Positions 1-8,127 of a stretch of DNA of 36,222 nt are shown one piece after another; position 1 is the first letter of the stretch; each line of letters begins with the position of its first letter. The position numbers and the translations under genes are program-made. The stretch spans positions 1 through 36,222 of the forward strand of contig CAYMGM010000015.1 in NCBI GenBank assembly GCA_964390005.1, read 5' to 3'. This stretch comes from CAYMGM01 sp964390005 (lineage in GTDB: Bacteria; Pseudomonadota; Alphaproteobacteria; UBA9219). The notes below the pieces were generated by a model. The model was given only the letters and a program-made list of their open reading frames with translations, was not told the DNA's origin and did no database searches.

Positions 1-20
1 CGTACAACTTCCTTTAGTCG

Positions 21-37
21 CCCCAGCAGAGCTGGGG
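21..37. repeat. Hairpin at left window edge, possible insertion-sequence end
   Basis: CCCCAGC and GCTGGGG form a perfect 7-bp stem around an AGA loop. The stem core CCCAGC/GCTGGG recurs in the hairpin at 36177-36195, at the other edge of the window. Read toward the host DNA, both have the order CTTCC, hairpin, GTTTA or GTTAT. Subterminal imperfect palindromes of this size are typical of IS200/IS605-family ends, so the window may be a contig bounded by copies of such an element. No transposase is present, so this is inference. An ordinary terminator without a long T-run is the alternative. Confidence 0.35.
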
Positions 38-108
38 GTTTAGCGAGTTAATTAACCATAACGTTCAATCCGTGGTTGTGAGTATTCATCTATCTTCTGG
101 GGGGTCTT

Positions 109-2298
109 ATGCAGTTCAAGTCTATTAAGGTCAAAATCGCCGTTTTATCTGGCCTTTGTCTTGTTTTTGCCTCTGCCGCCGTCATTGGCGTCAGCTTGTA
201 CCTCTCAAGCCAGAACAACCAATTCGTCGAATCAAAGGTCACGACGATCCTGGACAACAAAACCAAAGATTGGATGCTGGCTTTGGCTTCAAACCAAGCA
301 GGAGCCATTCAGTCCGAGTTTGACGTCGCCATGCAAAATGCGCGCACCATGGCCGCTGCCTTTTCTTATCTTGCCAGCCCGGAAAGCGATGTTCCTAAAG
401 CATCGCGTCGTGAGAATCTAAATGCCATTCTTCTGGCAACACTGAAAGCCAACTCACATTATAACGGGACCTATTCAGCATGGGAGCCCAACGCACTTGA
501 CGGCCAGGATGCTCAACATATTGATCATGCCAAAATAGGATCGGATCACACAGGCCGCGTTTTGCCCTATTGGACACGCGACAGTAAGGGAAAGATCGAT
601 ATTCAACCTTTGGTCGAATATGACAGCACAGACCTTCACCCCAATGGTCTTATGAAGGGTGGTTGGTATATTGGCCCGCAAAAAACGGGTAAAGAAAATG
701 TCTTAGGCCCGCTGCCTTATATTGTTCAGGGAAAACAGGTTTATCTCGCCACGCTTTCGGTGCCGATCATCGTTGACAATAAGTTTGTCGGCGTTTCTGG
801 CACTGATTTCGACTTATCCTTTGTTCAGAAACTGGCCGAGGATGTTCATAAATCCATGTTCAATGGTGAAAATGAAATCATCATCTTAAGCCATGAGGGA
901 TTGGTCGTAGCCTATAGCGGCCATCCCGAATTAATTGGTCAAAGCTTTAAACAAAAAGCAGGCGAAACATGGGACGAAGACCTTCAAACCATCAAAAGCG
1001 GCAACCATTCCGTTGAATGGAGCGATAAAACGAACAGCTTGCGCGTCTTTGCGCCAATTAAAATGGGCGAAACGGGTAGGCCTTGGTCTGTTTTGATCAC
1101 GGTTCCGCGTAACGTCGTTATGGCCGAAGCCATTGCCTTAAACAAAGGGATGCAAGATCGCGGATCGGAGACAATCACGTGGCAGATCTCGGCTTCCTTT
1201 GTCGTCGCACTTCTCTCGCTTTTGGCGATGTGGGGCGTGGCGGGCGGCGTGGCAGGCCCCATCAAACTGATGACATCTGTTATGCATCGTTTGGCGGGCG
1301 GCGATACGGATGTCAACGTTCCGGCCCAAGATCAAAAGGACGAAATTGGCGAGATGGCCAAAGCCGTCTTGATCTTCCGCGACAATGCCATCGAGGTTAA
1401 GCGTATCAAACAAGAAGAGGTTGAAAGAGAACGCGTTCTTATTGAACAGCGCCGTCGCGAAATGAATGATTTGGCCACCTCCTTCGAAAAAAGCGTCGGC
1501 AAGATCGTTGTCGCCGTTGCCAGCGAAGCGGCCGAGCTTCAAAACAATGCGAAGAGCTTGACGGAAACGGCGGACGCGACCAGTCGCCAAGCCTCGGCTG
1601 TGGCCGCCGCGACCGAAGAAGCTTCAGCCAGCGTGCAAACGGTGGCTTCGGCAGCCGAAGAGCTGTCGGCTTCGATCGGTGAAATCAACCATCAAGTCGA
1701 TGAATCGACCCGCGTCGCCCAAGGCGCTGTGCAAGAAGTCAAGAAAACGGATGCCACGGTTTCAACCTTGTCCGAAGCCGCGCAACAGATCGGCGACGTC
1801 GTCAAATTGATTCAAGACATCGCCGAACAAACCAATCTGCTGGCCCTGAACGCGACAATCGAAGCCGCACGTGCTGGCGAAGCGGGCAAAGGGTTCGCGG
1901 TTGTGGCTTCGGAAGTGAAAAATCTGGCCAACCAAACGGCTAAAGCAACCGAAGAAATCGGCAACAAGATCGTGACGGTGCAAAACGTTTCGAACGAAGC
2001 GGTTAGCGCGATCCGGTCTATCGGAACGACCATCGAAAAAATCAACGAGATCACGGGTGTCATTGCCAACGCGATCCAACAGCAAAATGCAGCCACACGA
2101 GAGATTTCAAACAACGTGCAACAGGCGTCGGCGGGAACGTCCGAGGTTTCGTCCAGCATCGTTGGCGTCACGCATGCCGCTTCGGAATCGCGCAGCGCCT
2201 CGGATCGCGTTTTACATTCTTCGTCCGAGCTCTCACAACAGGCCGAAGAAATGAAGAAAGAAATCAAGACCTTCTTGGCGACAATCCGCAAAGAATAA
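109..2298 (+). CDS. Methyl-accepting chemotaxis protein with periplasmic Cache domain
   Basis: This 729-aa transmembrane chemoreceptor should sense a small ligand in the periplasm and control a CheA kinase through CheW. A first membrane helix spans about residues 9-31. It is followed by a large extracytoplasmic region (about 40-330) of double-Cache type, with a typical W-Y/P-Y aromatic pattern and a GVSGTDFDLSFV segment. A second helix lies at about 357-379, then a HAMP domain to about 432 with the FRDNAIEVKR segment common in alphaproteobacterial receptors. The signalling domain (about 470-725) contains the conserved hairpin tip IAEQTNLLALNATIEAARAG. There is no C-terminal receptor pentapeptide for CheR/CheB docking; the protein ends FLATIRKE. 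A G-rich Shine-Dalgarno lies just before the ATG and a strong terminator follows at 2318. It appears monocistronic. The ligand cannot be read from sequence. Confidence 0.95.
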   Translation: MQFKSIKVKIAVLSGLCLVFASAAVIGVSLYLSSQNNQFVESKVTTILDNKTKDWMLALASNQAGAIQSEFDVAMQNARTMAAAFSYLASPESDVPKASRRENLNAILLATLKANSHYNGTYSAWEPNALDGQDAQHIDHAKIGSDHTGRVLPYWTRDSKGKIDIQPLVEYDSTDLHPNGLMKGGWYIGPQKTGKENVLGPLPYIVQGKQVYLATLSVPIIVDNKFVGVSGTDFDLSFVQKLAEDVHKSMFNGENEIIILSHEGLVVAYSGHPELIGQSFKQKAGETWDEDLQTIKSGNHSVEWSDKTNSLRVFAPIKMGETGRPWSVLITVPRNVVMAEAIALNKGMQDRGSETITWQISASFVVALLSLLAMWGVAGGVAGPIKLMTSVMHRLAGGDTDVNVPAQDQKDEIGEMAKAVLIFRDNAIEVKRIKQEEVERERVLIEQRRREMNDLATSFEKSVGKIVVAVASEAAELQNNAKSLTETADATSRQASAVAAATEEASASVQTVASAAEELSASIGEINHQVDESTRVAQGAVQEVKKTDATVSTLSEAAQQIGDVVKLIQDIAEQTNLLALNATIEAARAGEAGKGFAVVASEVKNLANQTAKATEEIGNKIVTVQNVSNEAVSAIRSIGTTIEKINEITGVIANAIQQQNAATREISNNVQQASAGTSEVSSSIVGVTHAASESRSASDRVLHSSSELSQQAEEMKKEIKTFLATIRKE

Positions 2299-2317
2299 GA
2301 TTCTTTGCTCCCTCGAG

Positions 2318-2348
2318 AAAACGGCTCCTGTTAAAGGAGCCGTTTTTT
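2318..2348 (+). terminator. Rho-independent terminator after the chemoreceptor gene
   Basis: AAAACGGCTCC pairs with GGAGCCGTTTT (11 bp) around a 7-nt loop, and the stem runs into six T. On the minus strand four T also follow the stem, so it may terminate the rarA transcript arriving from the other side. A second small hairpin (TCGCTAA/TTAGCGA, 2357-2373) lies between it and the rarA stop. Confidence 0.9.
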
Positions 2349-2389
2349 ATGGGCTTTCGCTAAAAATTAGCGATGGCGCCAAAAGGCTT

Positions 2390-3703
2390 TTAATCGCCCT
2401 TCTTTTTACGTCGTAAATCGTCCCAATAGGCTAAGCGTTTTTCGATTTCACGCTCGAACCCGCGCGGAACGGGCTGGTAAAAACGCTGGCGCGTCATGCC
2501 ATCGGGGAAATAATTCTGCCCGGAAAAACCTTCAGGCGTGTTGTGGTCATATTCATAGCCTTCGCTGTACCCTTGCTCGAGCATCAGTTTCGTCGGCGCG
2601 TTCAAGATATGCTTGGGCGGCATCAACGACCCGGTTTGAGACGCAGCCTGACGCGCGCGATTATACGCTTTATACGTCGCATTCGACTTCGGCGCCGTCG
2701 CCAGATAGACGACAGCTTCAGCCAAGCCAAGCTCGCCTTCGGGGCTTCCCATGCGCTCATAGGCTTCCCATGCGTTCAAGGTCAGGCCAAAAGCATGGGG
2801 ATCGGCCAAGCCGACATCTTCGCTGGCAAAGCGCAGCAAGCGCCGCGCGATATAACGCGGGTCTTCGCCGCCATCGAGCATACGCGCAAACCAATACAGC
2901 GCCGCATCGCAATCAGAGCCGCGCAGCGATTTATGCAGCGCACTGATCAAATTATAGTGGCCTTCTTGCGCTTTGTCGTACAAAGGCCGGCGTTTCTGAA
3001 CAAACTTGCCAAGATTGTCGGGGTCAAGATCGGGCGTATCGGCGGGCAGGCTTAACAGATCTTCGGCCATCACCAGCAAATAACGGCCATCGCCATCGGC
3101 CATCGCTTTCAAGGCCAGGCGCGCTTCGTCCGTGACGGGCAAGCGGCGCTTTTCGGATGTCTCGGCACGAAGCAAAAGTTTCTCAAGCGCCGCTTCATCC
3201 AGGCGATTCAAAACCAAAACGCGGCAGCGCGATAGCAAAGCGCCGTTCAGCTCGAACGACGGATTTTCCGTTGTCGCACCGACCAACGTCACGGTGCCGT
3301 CTTCGACAAAAGGCAACAACACATCCTGTTGCGCCCGCGTGAAGCGGTGAACTTCGTCAACGAACAGAAGCGTTCCAATGCCCTCGTCGCGGCGGGCGCG
3401 CGCGGCTTCAAAAATCTTGCGCAAATCGGCGACGCCCGACGTAACCGCCGAGACGGCTTCGAAGGTCAGATTTGTTGCATGGGCCAACAAGCGGGCGAGC
3501 GTTGTTTTGCCGCACCCCGGCGGCCCCCAGAAAACAAGCGAGGCTAGACGCCCTGCTGCCAGCATGCGGCCCAAGGGGCCTTCGGGACCTGTCAAATGCT
3601 CTTGCCCGACGACATCTTCAATTTGCGCCGGGCGCAGGCGGTCGGCCAAGGGACGCCCTGGGTCCGATAAGGAAGAAAAAGTTGGCGTTTTGTCTGTTTT
3701 CAT
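2390..3703 (-). CDS. rarA: RarA/MgsA-type AAA ATPase, replication-associated recombination protein A
   Basis: RarA is a clamp-loader-like AAA+ ATPase that acts at stalled replication forks. The 437-aa product has Walker A GPPGCGKT (residues 60-67), Walker B/DExH-like VDEVHRF (115-121), a sensor-1 region VGATTENPSFE and the C-terminal tetramerisation domain with the family-typical PKHILNAPTKLM. The open frame extends 22 codons upstream into the protease gene. I chose the ATG at 3703 because it starts 8 nt after the protease stop, behind GGGG, and the usual RarA N-terminus (PLADRLRP near residue 20) then falls in place. The tight spacing suggests co-transcription and translational coupling with the Do-family protease upstream. 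This pairing of a DegP-like protease and RarA is frequent in alphaproteobacteria (known context, not checked here). Confidence 0.95.
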   Translation of the reverse strand: MKTDKTPTFSSLSDPGRPLADRLRPAQIEDVVGQEHLTGPEGPLGRMLAAGRLASLVFWGPPGCGKTTLARLLAHATNLTFEAVSAVTSGVADLRKIFEAARARRDEGIGTLLFVDEVHRFTRAQQDVLLPFVEDGTVTLVGATTENPSFELNGALLSRCRVLVLNRLDEAALEKLLLRAETSEKRRLPVTDEARLALKAMADGDGRYLLVMAEDLLSLPADTPDLDPDNLGKFVQKRRPLYDKAQEGHYNLISALHKSLRGSDCDAALYWFARMLDGGEDPRYIARRLLRFASEDVGLADPHAFGLTLNAWEAYERMGSPEGELGLAEAVVYLATAPKSNATYKAYNRARQAASQTGSLMPPKHILNAPTKLMLEQGYSEGYEYDHNTPEGFSGQNYFPDGMTRQRFYQPVPRGFEREIEKRLAYWDDLRRKKKGD

Positions 3704-3711
3704 GGCCCCGA

Positions 3712-5154
3712 TCAACCGCCGACGATCAGATCGATCGTCGTCCCGCGCCGCCAAAGTTTTAGGTGCCACCGCATGGCCTTTTTCTTAAGCGCCGCTTTGG
3801 CATCGTCGGCATTGGCAATCGCTTGGTCATTGACAGCCAGCAACACATCCCCCGGTAAAAGGCCCAAACGCGCCGCGGACGATGCGGTGGGGATCTTGAG
3901 CAAAACGGCACCCCGCGTTTGTTGGTTGCGATTATCGTCCATCGCATCGGAAGCGCCATCGGCATCGCCCAATGTTACGCCTGTCAACGGGTTGGATCCG
4001 TTGATCGTCTCGGCATCGGCTTTGTCACGTGCGGGCGGCGCGCTGACCACAAGCGGCAAAGACAGCGACTCGCCTTTGCGGAAAACGCCAAGCGTCACGG
4101 TCCGCCCCTGCCCCGCAATCATCAGACGATAACGCAGCGCCGCGACATCTTCCGCCGGTTTGCCGTCAAGCGTCAGGATCACATCCCCCGTTTTGACCTT
4201 GGCTTTATCGGCAGGGCTGTCTTTTTGTACGGCGCTGACCAAAAAGCCCGCCGGACGCGAAAGCCCCAACGATTCGGCGACATCCGCGGTCACCGGCTGG
4301 CCCTTCAGGCCCGTCCAGACGCGCGGCAGCGTTTTTTCGCCTCTGGCCTGCGCTTCCATAAAGGCGCGCACAATATTCGACGGCACGGCAAAGCCAATAC
4401 CCATATTGCCGCCATCGCGCGAAAAGATCGCGGCGTTAATGCCAACCAATTTGCCATCCATCGTTACCAAAGCGCCGCCCGAATTGCCCGGATTGATCGC
4501 GGCATCGGTTTGGATGAAATAATTCATGTCGTTGATGTCGGTCGTGGTACGCGCTAGGGCCGAGATAATGCCGCTGGTCACGGTCTGCCCAACGCCAAAG
4601 GGATTGCCAATGGCGATGACCAGATCGCCGACTTCGAGATCGTCAGAGTCTTTGACCTCAAGATGCGGCAGCTTTTCGCCCTTTGTATTGATCTTCAGCG
4701 CCGCCAAATCCGCGCTTTTATCGGCGGCCACGATCTCAGCCGGAAACTCGCGCCGGTCGGCCAGCACCACCGTGATTTCATCCGCGCCATCCACCACATG
4801 ATTGCTGGTTACGATCAAGCCATCCGGGCGCACAATAACGCCCGAACCCAGCGAGCTTTCAAGCCGCTGCCGTGTCGGCGCGCCTTGCATGCCCATGGCA
4901 TCGCCGAAGAAATGCTGGAAAAACGGATCGTTCATAAAAGGCGACAAAACGCGCTGACGAACGATCTTGCGCGTGTAAATATTCACAACCGCCGGAGCCG
5001 CGCTTTTGACGACAGGCGCATAGCTCAACCGCACGTCCGCCATCCCTTGGGGAACAACGCGCGGCGTCTCGGCCTGGCAAGGCGTACGCAAGCCCGCCAG
5101 CACGCTAAAGGCCAGCAGACCTAAAAAGACGAAAGAAGAAAGCCTTTTTTTCAT
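3712..5154 (-). CDS. degP: Do-family (DegP/DegQ/HtrA) periplasmic serine protease
   Basis: This 480-aa chaperone-protease should degrade or hold misfolded envelope proteins in the periplasm. A signal peptide with a hydrophobic core at 8-22 probably ends near CQA|ET (about 28). The trypsin-like domain has a complete catalytic triad: His119 in SNHVVDG, Asp149 in SADLAALK and Ser225 in NPGNSGGAL. Two PDZ domains follow, about 270-370 and 395-475; the second includes the carboxylate-binding-type LLPGDVLLAVN segment. Start ATG has AGGAGGG about 9 nt upstream. It is followed after 8 nt by rarA and preceded by a small lipoprotein gene on the same strand. Whether it is orthologous to DegP, DegQ or a paralogue cannot be settled from sequence alone. 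Confidence 0.95.
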   Translation of the reverse strand: MKKRLSSFVFLGLLAFSVLAGLRTPCQAETPRVVPQGMADVRLSYAPVVKSAAPAVVNIYTRKIVRQRVLSPFMNDPFFQHFFGDAMGMQGAPTRQRLESSLGSGVIVRPDGLIVTSNHVVDGADEITVVLADRREFPAEIVAADKSADLAALKINTKGEKLPHLEVKDSDDLEVGDLVIAIGNPFGVGQTVTSGIISALARTTTDINDMNYFIQTDAAINPGNSGGALVTMDGKLVGINAAIFSRDGGNMGIGFAVPSNIVRAFMEAQARGEKTLPRVWTGLKGQPVTADVAESLGLSRPAGFLVSAVQKDSPADKAKVKTGDVILTLDGKPAEDVAALRYRLMIAGQGRTVTLGVFRKGESLSLPLVVSAPPARDKADAETINGSNPLTGVTLGDADGASDAMDDNRNQQTRGAVLLKIPTASSAARLGLLPGDVLLAVNDQAIANADDAKAALKKKAMRWHLKLWRRGTTIDLIVGG

Positions 5155-5202
5155 GGCCCATTCCCTCCTGATCAGGTTTCTTTGCCCCTTATGTAGGAAG
5201 CC

Positions 5203-5511
5203 TTAGCGTCCTTTGCAACGCGGCATGCATTTACGCAGATCGTCCTTGCAGCTTGCGGCCACGCCAAAATAGCTGGCGGCGTCCGAGCCCGTACCGGTCG
5301 CGCTGCGATAGGAAGAGCCCTGCTCCATGCAGCGTTCATAATCGGCATTGCATGAGCTTTCGCAGGATTCACGATCGCTTTCGATGGCCGTCGTCTTGCC
5401 CACGGAATCGGTATAGGTCGTCGTTTGCGGTTTGCCCGAGACGCAAGCGGCCAACGACAGCAAAACACAAAGACCCATCAACGACGGCGCGCGCTTCAAT
5501 AAACAAGACAT
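5203..5511 (-). CDS. Small cysteine-containing lipoprotein, hypothetical
   Basis: The 102-aa product has a lipoprotein signal sequence with lipobox L20-A21-A22-C23, so it should be acylated at Cys23 and anchored in the envelope. The mature part is short. It has two cysteine clusters (CESSCNADYERC and CKDDLRKCMPRC), suggesting two or three disulphides in an otherwise helical, charged domain. I prefer the ATG at 5511 because GGAAG lies 8 nt upstream; the in-frame TTG two codons earlier is too close to it. It precedes the Do-family protease by 48 bp on the same strand and may share its transcript. I do not recognise a named family. Function is unknown; an envelope-associated role is inference from the anchor only. 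Confidence 0.8.
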   Translation of the reverse strand: MSCLLKRAPSLMGLCVLLSLAACVSGKPQTTTYTDSVGKTTAIESDRESCESSCNADYERCMEQGSSYRSATGTGSDAASYFGVAASCKDDLRKCMPRCKGR

Positions 5512-5636
5512 CCTCAAGGCTTCCTTTCAAACGGGGCGGAATCAGGCATTCCTTTTACCACAATTGATGCGCCCGGGGAGCCCCCAAAGCTTCCGCCGTT
5601 GTCTGCAAATAATAACTAATTGAAAGTAAAAAGGAA

Positions 5637-5667
5637 TAGACAGACGAAAGAAAAGCCTGCCTATAAT
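5637..5667 (+). promoter_or_regulatory. Sigma70-like promoter with palindrome over the -10 box
   Basis: A perfect TATAAT (5662-5667) is preceded by TAGACA (5637-5642, 5/6 to the -35 consensus) with a 19-bp spacer, two longer than ideal. The -10 box is centred in the inverted repeat CTGCC-TATAAT-GGCAG (5657-5672), which could be a regulator site. The downstream gene starts at 5703 behind AAGGAAG. Confidence 0.6.
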
Positions 5668-5702
5668 GGCAGCGTCAACAAGAAGTCGAAAGGAAGTCTA
5701 AA

Positions 5703-6482
5703 ATGAAACCGGTCATTGTTTCGACAGCCATTATCCGCCCCCTTGGCATCTATACACCGGATGGCGCCCAGATGTTTCCCGATAAAAGCGTCCATGCCAC
5801 CTTAAACGATGTGGTTAGCGTCGTCGCAGGGCCTTTGAATTCAACGTCGATGCTGTTACCGACCACCTTCGATAGGCCGACGATGGAAGCGATGCTTGAC
5901 CATGTCGATGGTATTTTTCTGCCCGGTGGTTTTAGCAATCTTCACCCCTCGCTTTATGGCGAAGAACCGAATGGGATGTCTCAGATCTTTGATCCTGCGC
6001 ACGATCAAACGGATATCTTCCTTGCGCGCACGGCCTTGGCCAAAAACATCCCGTTCCTTGGCGTTTGCCGCGGGCATCAGGCCCTAAACGTCGCGCTGGG
6101 CGGCAAGATGCATCAAAAGGTTCCAGACAGCGTCATCAATCATCTGTGTGGCCTCAAGGGCCTTGGCAACCTTTATACGCCCGAGACAACACATGAAGTC
6201 TCTTTGGCGCGCGATGGTTTGCTGCATGAAATCTTTGGCACCGAGACCTTGCGCGTCAACAGTCTGCACACCCAAGCCGTCAAGGAAGCCGGGGCCGGTC
6301 TTCGCATCGAAGCGCGCGCGCCCGATGGCGTGATCGAGGCGGTTTCGTGTCCCTCGGCCTCGTTCATGCTTGGGCTGCAATGGCATCCTGAATATATGCC
6401 GCAACATCCCCATTCGCAGACAGTCTTTCGCGCATTTCGCCAAGCGGTTTATCAGCACATGGCCACGCGGCTGGCGCTTTAG
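5703..6482 (+). CDS. Class I glutamine amidotransferase-like hydrolase, peptidase C26 (PuuD-like) family
   Basis: The 259-aa protein matches gamma-glutamyl hydrolase/PuuD-type enzymes, which cleave gamma-glutamyl amides such as gamma-glutamyl-GABA. The nucleophile elbow FLGVCRGHQALNV places the catalytic Cys at 122. The His-Glu partners are in LQWHPEY (His228, Glu230). PGGFSNLHPSLYGE (about 74-87) and NSLHTQAVKE (186-195) are family segments near the substrate pocket. Start ATG follows AAGGAAG at 6-nt spacing. The stop codon overlaps by 4 bp the stop of the convergent phosphatase-family gene. No putrescine-pathway partners are nearby, so the substrate is open. Confidence 0.9.
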   Translation: MKPVIVSTAIIRPLGIYTPDGAQMFPDKSVHATLNDVVSVVAGPLNSTSMLLPTTFDRPTMEAMLDHVDGIFLPGGFSNLHPSLYGEEPNGMSQIFDPAHDQTDIFLARTALAKNIPFLGVCRGHQALNVALGGKMHQKVPDSVINHLCGLKGLGNLYTPETTHEVSLARDGLLHEIFGTETLRVNSLHTQAVKEAGAGLRIEARAPDGVIEAVSCPSASFMLGLQWHPEYMPQHPHSQTVFRAFRQAVYQHMATRLAL

Positions 6483-7408
6483 TCGTTCTGAACTTTGGGC
6501 ATCGACGCGCGCAAAGTGGAGCCAAAAGCGTTTTGCATCACCTGCAAAAGCGCCGGATGAAGGGCCGTGACCAATCCTTGGTCCGGCCTTTCAAGGGGAT
6601 CGTAAGGCTGCCCCAGATAATCGGCATTCACGCCGCCCAAAAGCCCCAGCATCATCTGGCCGCCCATGTGATCGTGAAGCGGCGCCGTCAAATACGAGAT
6701 ATGGCCGATATTGCGCGCTTGAGAAATGTCTTCGCCGAAAAGCGTCAACCCTTTGACAGATTCGACGGGCATTAAATAGCGCATATAATTGCCGCACGCG
6801 GGCGATTTCGATTTCAAAGAGATGGGACGCCCGCCAACAGAGATTTCGCTGGCCGCGGCCCCCAAAGCTTCGATCAGCTTTCGCCCACACACGACATGAA
6901 AAGCGTCAACGGGATCCGCCATCGAGACAAGCCGCAACGGCGTTGTAAAAGCCGTGAGCATGTTGTGAAGCGTGACTGTTTGCTGCAAACGATCAGCCTG
7001 CACGATATCGCCCGATCCTGGATGGCAAAGCCACGCCGCCGTGCATTGGCCGTCTTTAAACAAATGCAACATCGAGCCGACATTGGGTTTGCCGTCGCGC
7101 AAATTCGACGTGCCATCGACCGGATCGGCAACAAAAACCCAGCGATTGTTCTTGATTGCGCCGCGGATCTCGGCGGGCGTATAGCCTTCTTCGCCGACGA
7201 CTTTAACTTGCGGATAAGCCGCGCGTAAAAATATCGCCGTGTCGCGCTGGACCGCCTTATCGATCTTGGTCACAGGCGTTCGATCGTCTTTGATCATAAC
7301 GTCCGCCGCGGGAAGAGGCTTGCCTAAACAAGGCCGAATATGGCTTGCCGCCACATCCCAAACAATCATGCGAACGAGAGAATAATCGATGCTTTCCAAA
7401 TGCGACAT
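6479..7408 (-). CDS. Inositol monophosphatase/CysQ-family phosphatase
   Basis: The 309-aa protein belongs to the Mg-dependent, Li-sensitive phosphatase superfamily (IMPase, 3'(2'),5'-bisphosphate nucleotidase, FBPase-like). Visible motifs are DDRTPVTKIDK (41-51), the metal-binding Glu pair in VVGEEGY (70-76) and ADPVDGTSN (94-102) with Asp95 and Asp98. The usual C-terminal W-D-x-A-A-G motif is altered to LHDHMGG (244-250). It keeps Asp246 but replaces the Trp and the Ala-Ala. The superfamily call is firm but the substrate is uncertain. ATG at 7408 is preferred to the TTG two codons upstream. The 3' end overlaps the convergent hydrolase gene by 4 bp. Confidence 0.85.
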   Translation of the reverse strand: MSHLESIDYSLVRMIVWDVAASHIRPCLGKPLPAADVMIKDDRTPVTKIDKAVQRDTAIFLRAAYPQVKVVGEEGYTPAEIRGAIKNNRWVFVADPVDGTSNLRDGKPNVGSMLHLFKDGQCTAAWLCHPGSGDIVQADRLQQTVTLHNMLTAFTTPLRLVSMADPVDAFHVVCGRKLIEALGAAASEISVGGRPISLKSKSPACGNYMRYLMPVESVKGLTLFGEDISQARNIGHISYLTAPLHDHMGGQMMLGLLGGVNADYLGQPYDPLERPDQGLVTALHPALLQVMQNAFGSTLRASMPKVQND

Positions 7409-7426
7409 GAACAATCTCTTTCAAAG

Positions 7427-7462
7427 AAAAAGCCCTCTATCGTTATCGGATAGAGGGCTTTT
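7427..7462 (-). terminator. Terminator after rplQ, end of the rpsM operon
   Basis: AAAAGCCCTCTATC pairs with GATAGAGGGCTTTT (14 bp) around GTTATCG. On the minus strand the stem runs into a T-rich tract. It lies 18 bp beyond the rplQ stop and just before the phosphatase gene, so it separates the two transcription units. The symmetric A/T flanks would also allow weak function on the plus strand. Confidence 0.9.
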
Positions 7463-7480
7463 AAACCGGTGCGTTAAATC

Positions 7481-7918
7481 TTACGCTTCCGCAGCGACAG
7501 GCTCTTCAGCGTCCGCCGCTTTATTCTGCACAGGGCCGCTGTTTTGACCCTTGGCCGCTTCGTCACGATCGACAAACTCGATCATCGCCATGTCAGCCGC
7601 ATCGCCATAGCGAATGCCAGCCTTCAAGACGCGCGTATAACCGCCGTGACGCGCTTCATAGCGCTTGGCCAACACGTCAAACAGCTTTTTGACCGCGTCG
7701 GCATCGCGCAACATCGCGTGCGCGCGGCGACGATCGGCAATCGCGCCCTTTTTGCCCAGCGTGATCAGTTTTTCAACGATCGGACGCAAGTCCTTCGCCT
7801 TCGGCAACGTTGTTTTGATCTGTTCGTGCTTGATCAGGGCAACCGCCATATTGGCGAACATCGCCCGACGATGACTTGTAGTAACGCTAAACTTACGACC
7901 TGAAACACCATGACGCAT
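7481..7918 (-). CDS. rplQ: 50S ribosomal protein L17
   Basis: L17 is a protein of the large ribosomal subunit near the exit tunnel. The 145-aa product opens with the family signature MRHGVSGRKFSVTTSHRRAM and contains LIKHEQIKTTLPKAKDLRP (28-46) and the C-terminal MIEFVDRDE. An extension of about 25 residues rich in Ala, Glu and Gln is common in alphaproteobacterial L17. The ATG is preceded by AGGAGG. It is the last gene of the rpsM-rpsK-rpoA-rplQ run and is followed by a strong terminator. The spacer to rpoA is unusually long (209 bp) and holds a direct repeat. Confidence 0.97.
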   Translation of the reverse strand: MRHGVSGRKFSVTTSHRRAMFANMAVALIKHEQIKTTLPKAKDLRPIVEKLITLGKKGAIADRRRAHAMLRDADAVKKLFDVLAKRYEARHGGYTRVLKAGIRYGDAADMAMIEFVDRDEAAKGQNSGPVQNKAADAEEPVAAEA

Positions 7919-7943
7919 GACGATATCCTCCTTTAAGCGGGTA

Positions 7944-8026
7944 CAAAAATCCGTCTTTGATTTTTGCCCCTTTGGCCCCTGTGCTTTTACCCTTTAGAGA
8001 ATCTTGCCCTCTTTAGGGAATCTTGC
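7944..8026. repeat. Hairpin and direct repeat in the rpoA-rplQ spacer
   Basis: The 209-bp spacer between rpoA and rplQ contains a hairpin, CAAAAATC/GATTTTTG (7944-7951 with 7959-7966). It also has two near-identical 16-bp direct repeats, CTTTAGAGAATCTTGC (7992-8007) and CTTTAGGGAATCTTGC (8011-8026). No promoter with both boxes is convincing. The position just upstream of the rplQ Shine-Dalgarno makes an RNA processing or translational role possible; this is inference. Confidence 0.5.
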
Positions 8027-8127
8027 AGGAGCCGATTGCACGTGGGCTAGCCTGTTGCCAGAAAAAGCCCTCTAACAGCGGCAGGCGGGCGTTCCCCGCA
8101 TGCCGAATCCTGAATGCTGAAACCTTC

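Noticed and set aside
3704..3769. N-terminal extension of RarA into the protease gene
   Set aside because: The ATG at 3703, 8 nt after the protease stop, gives the standard RarA N-terminus; the extension reads the protease's coding DNA in another frame.
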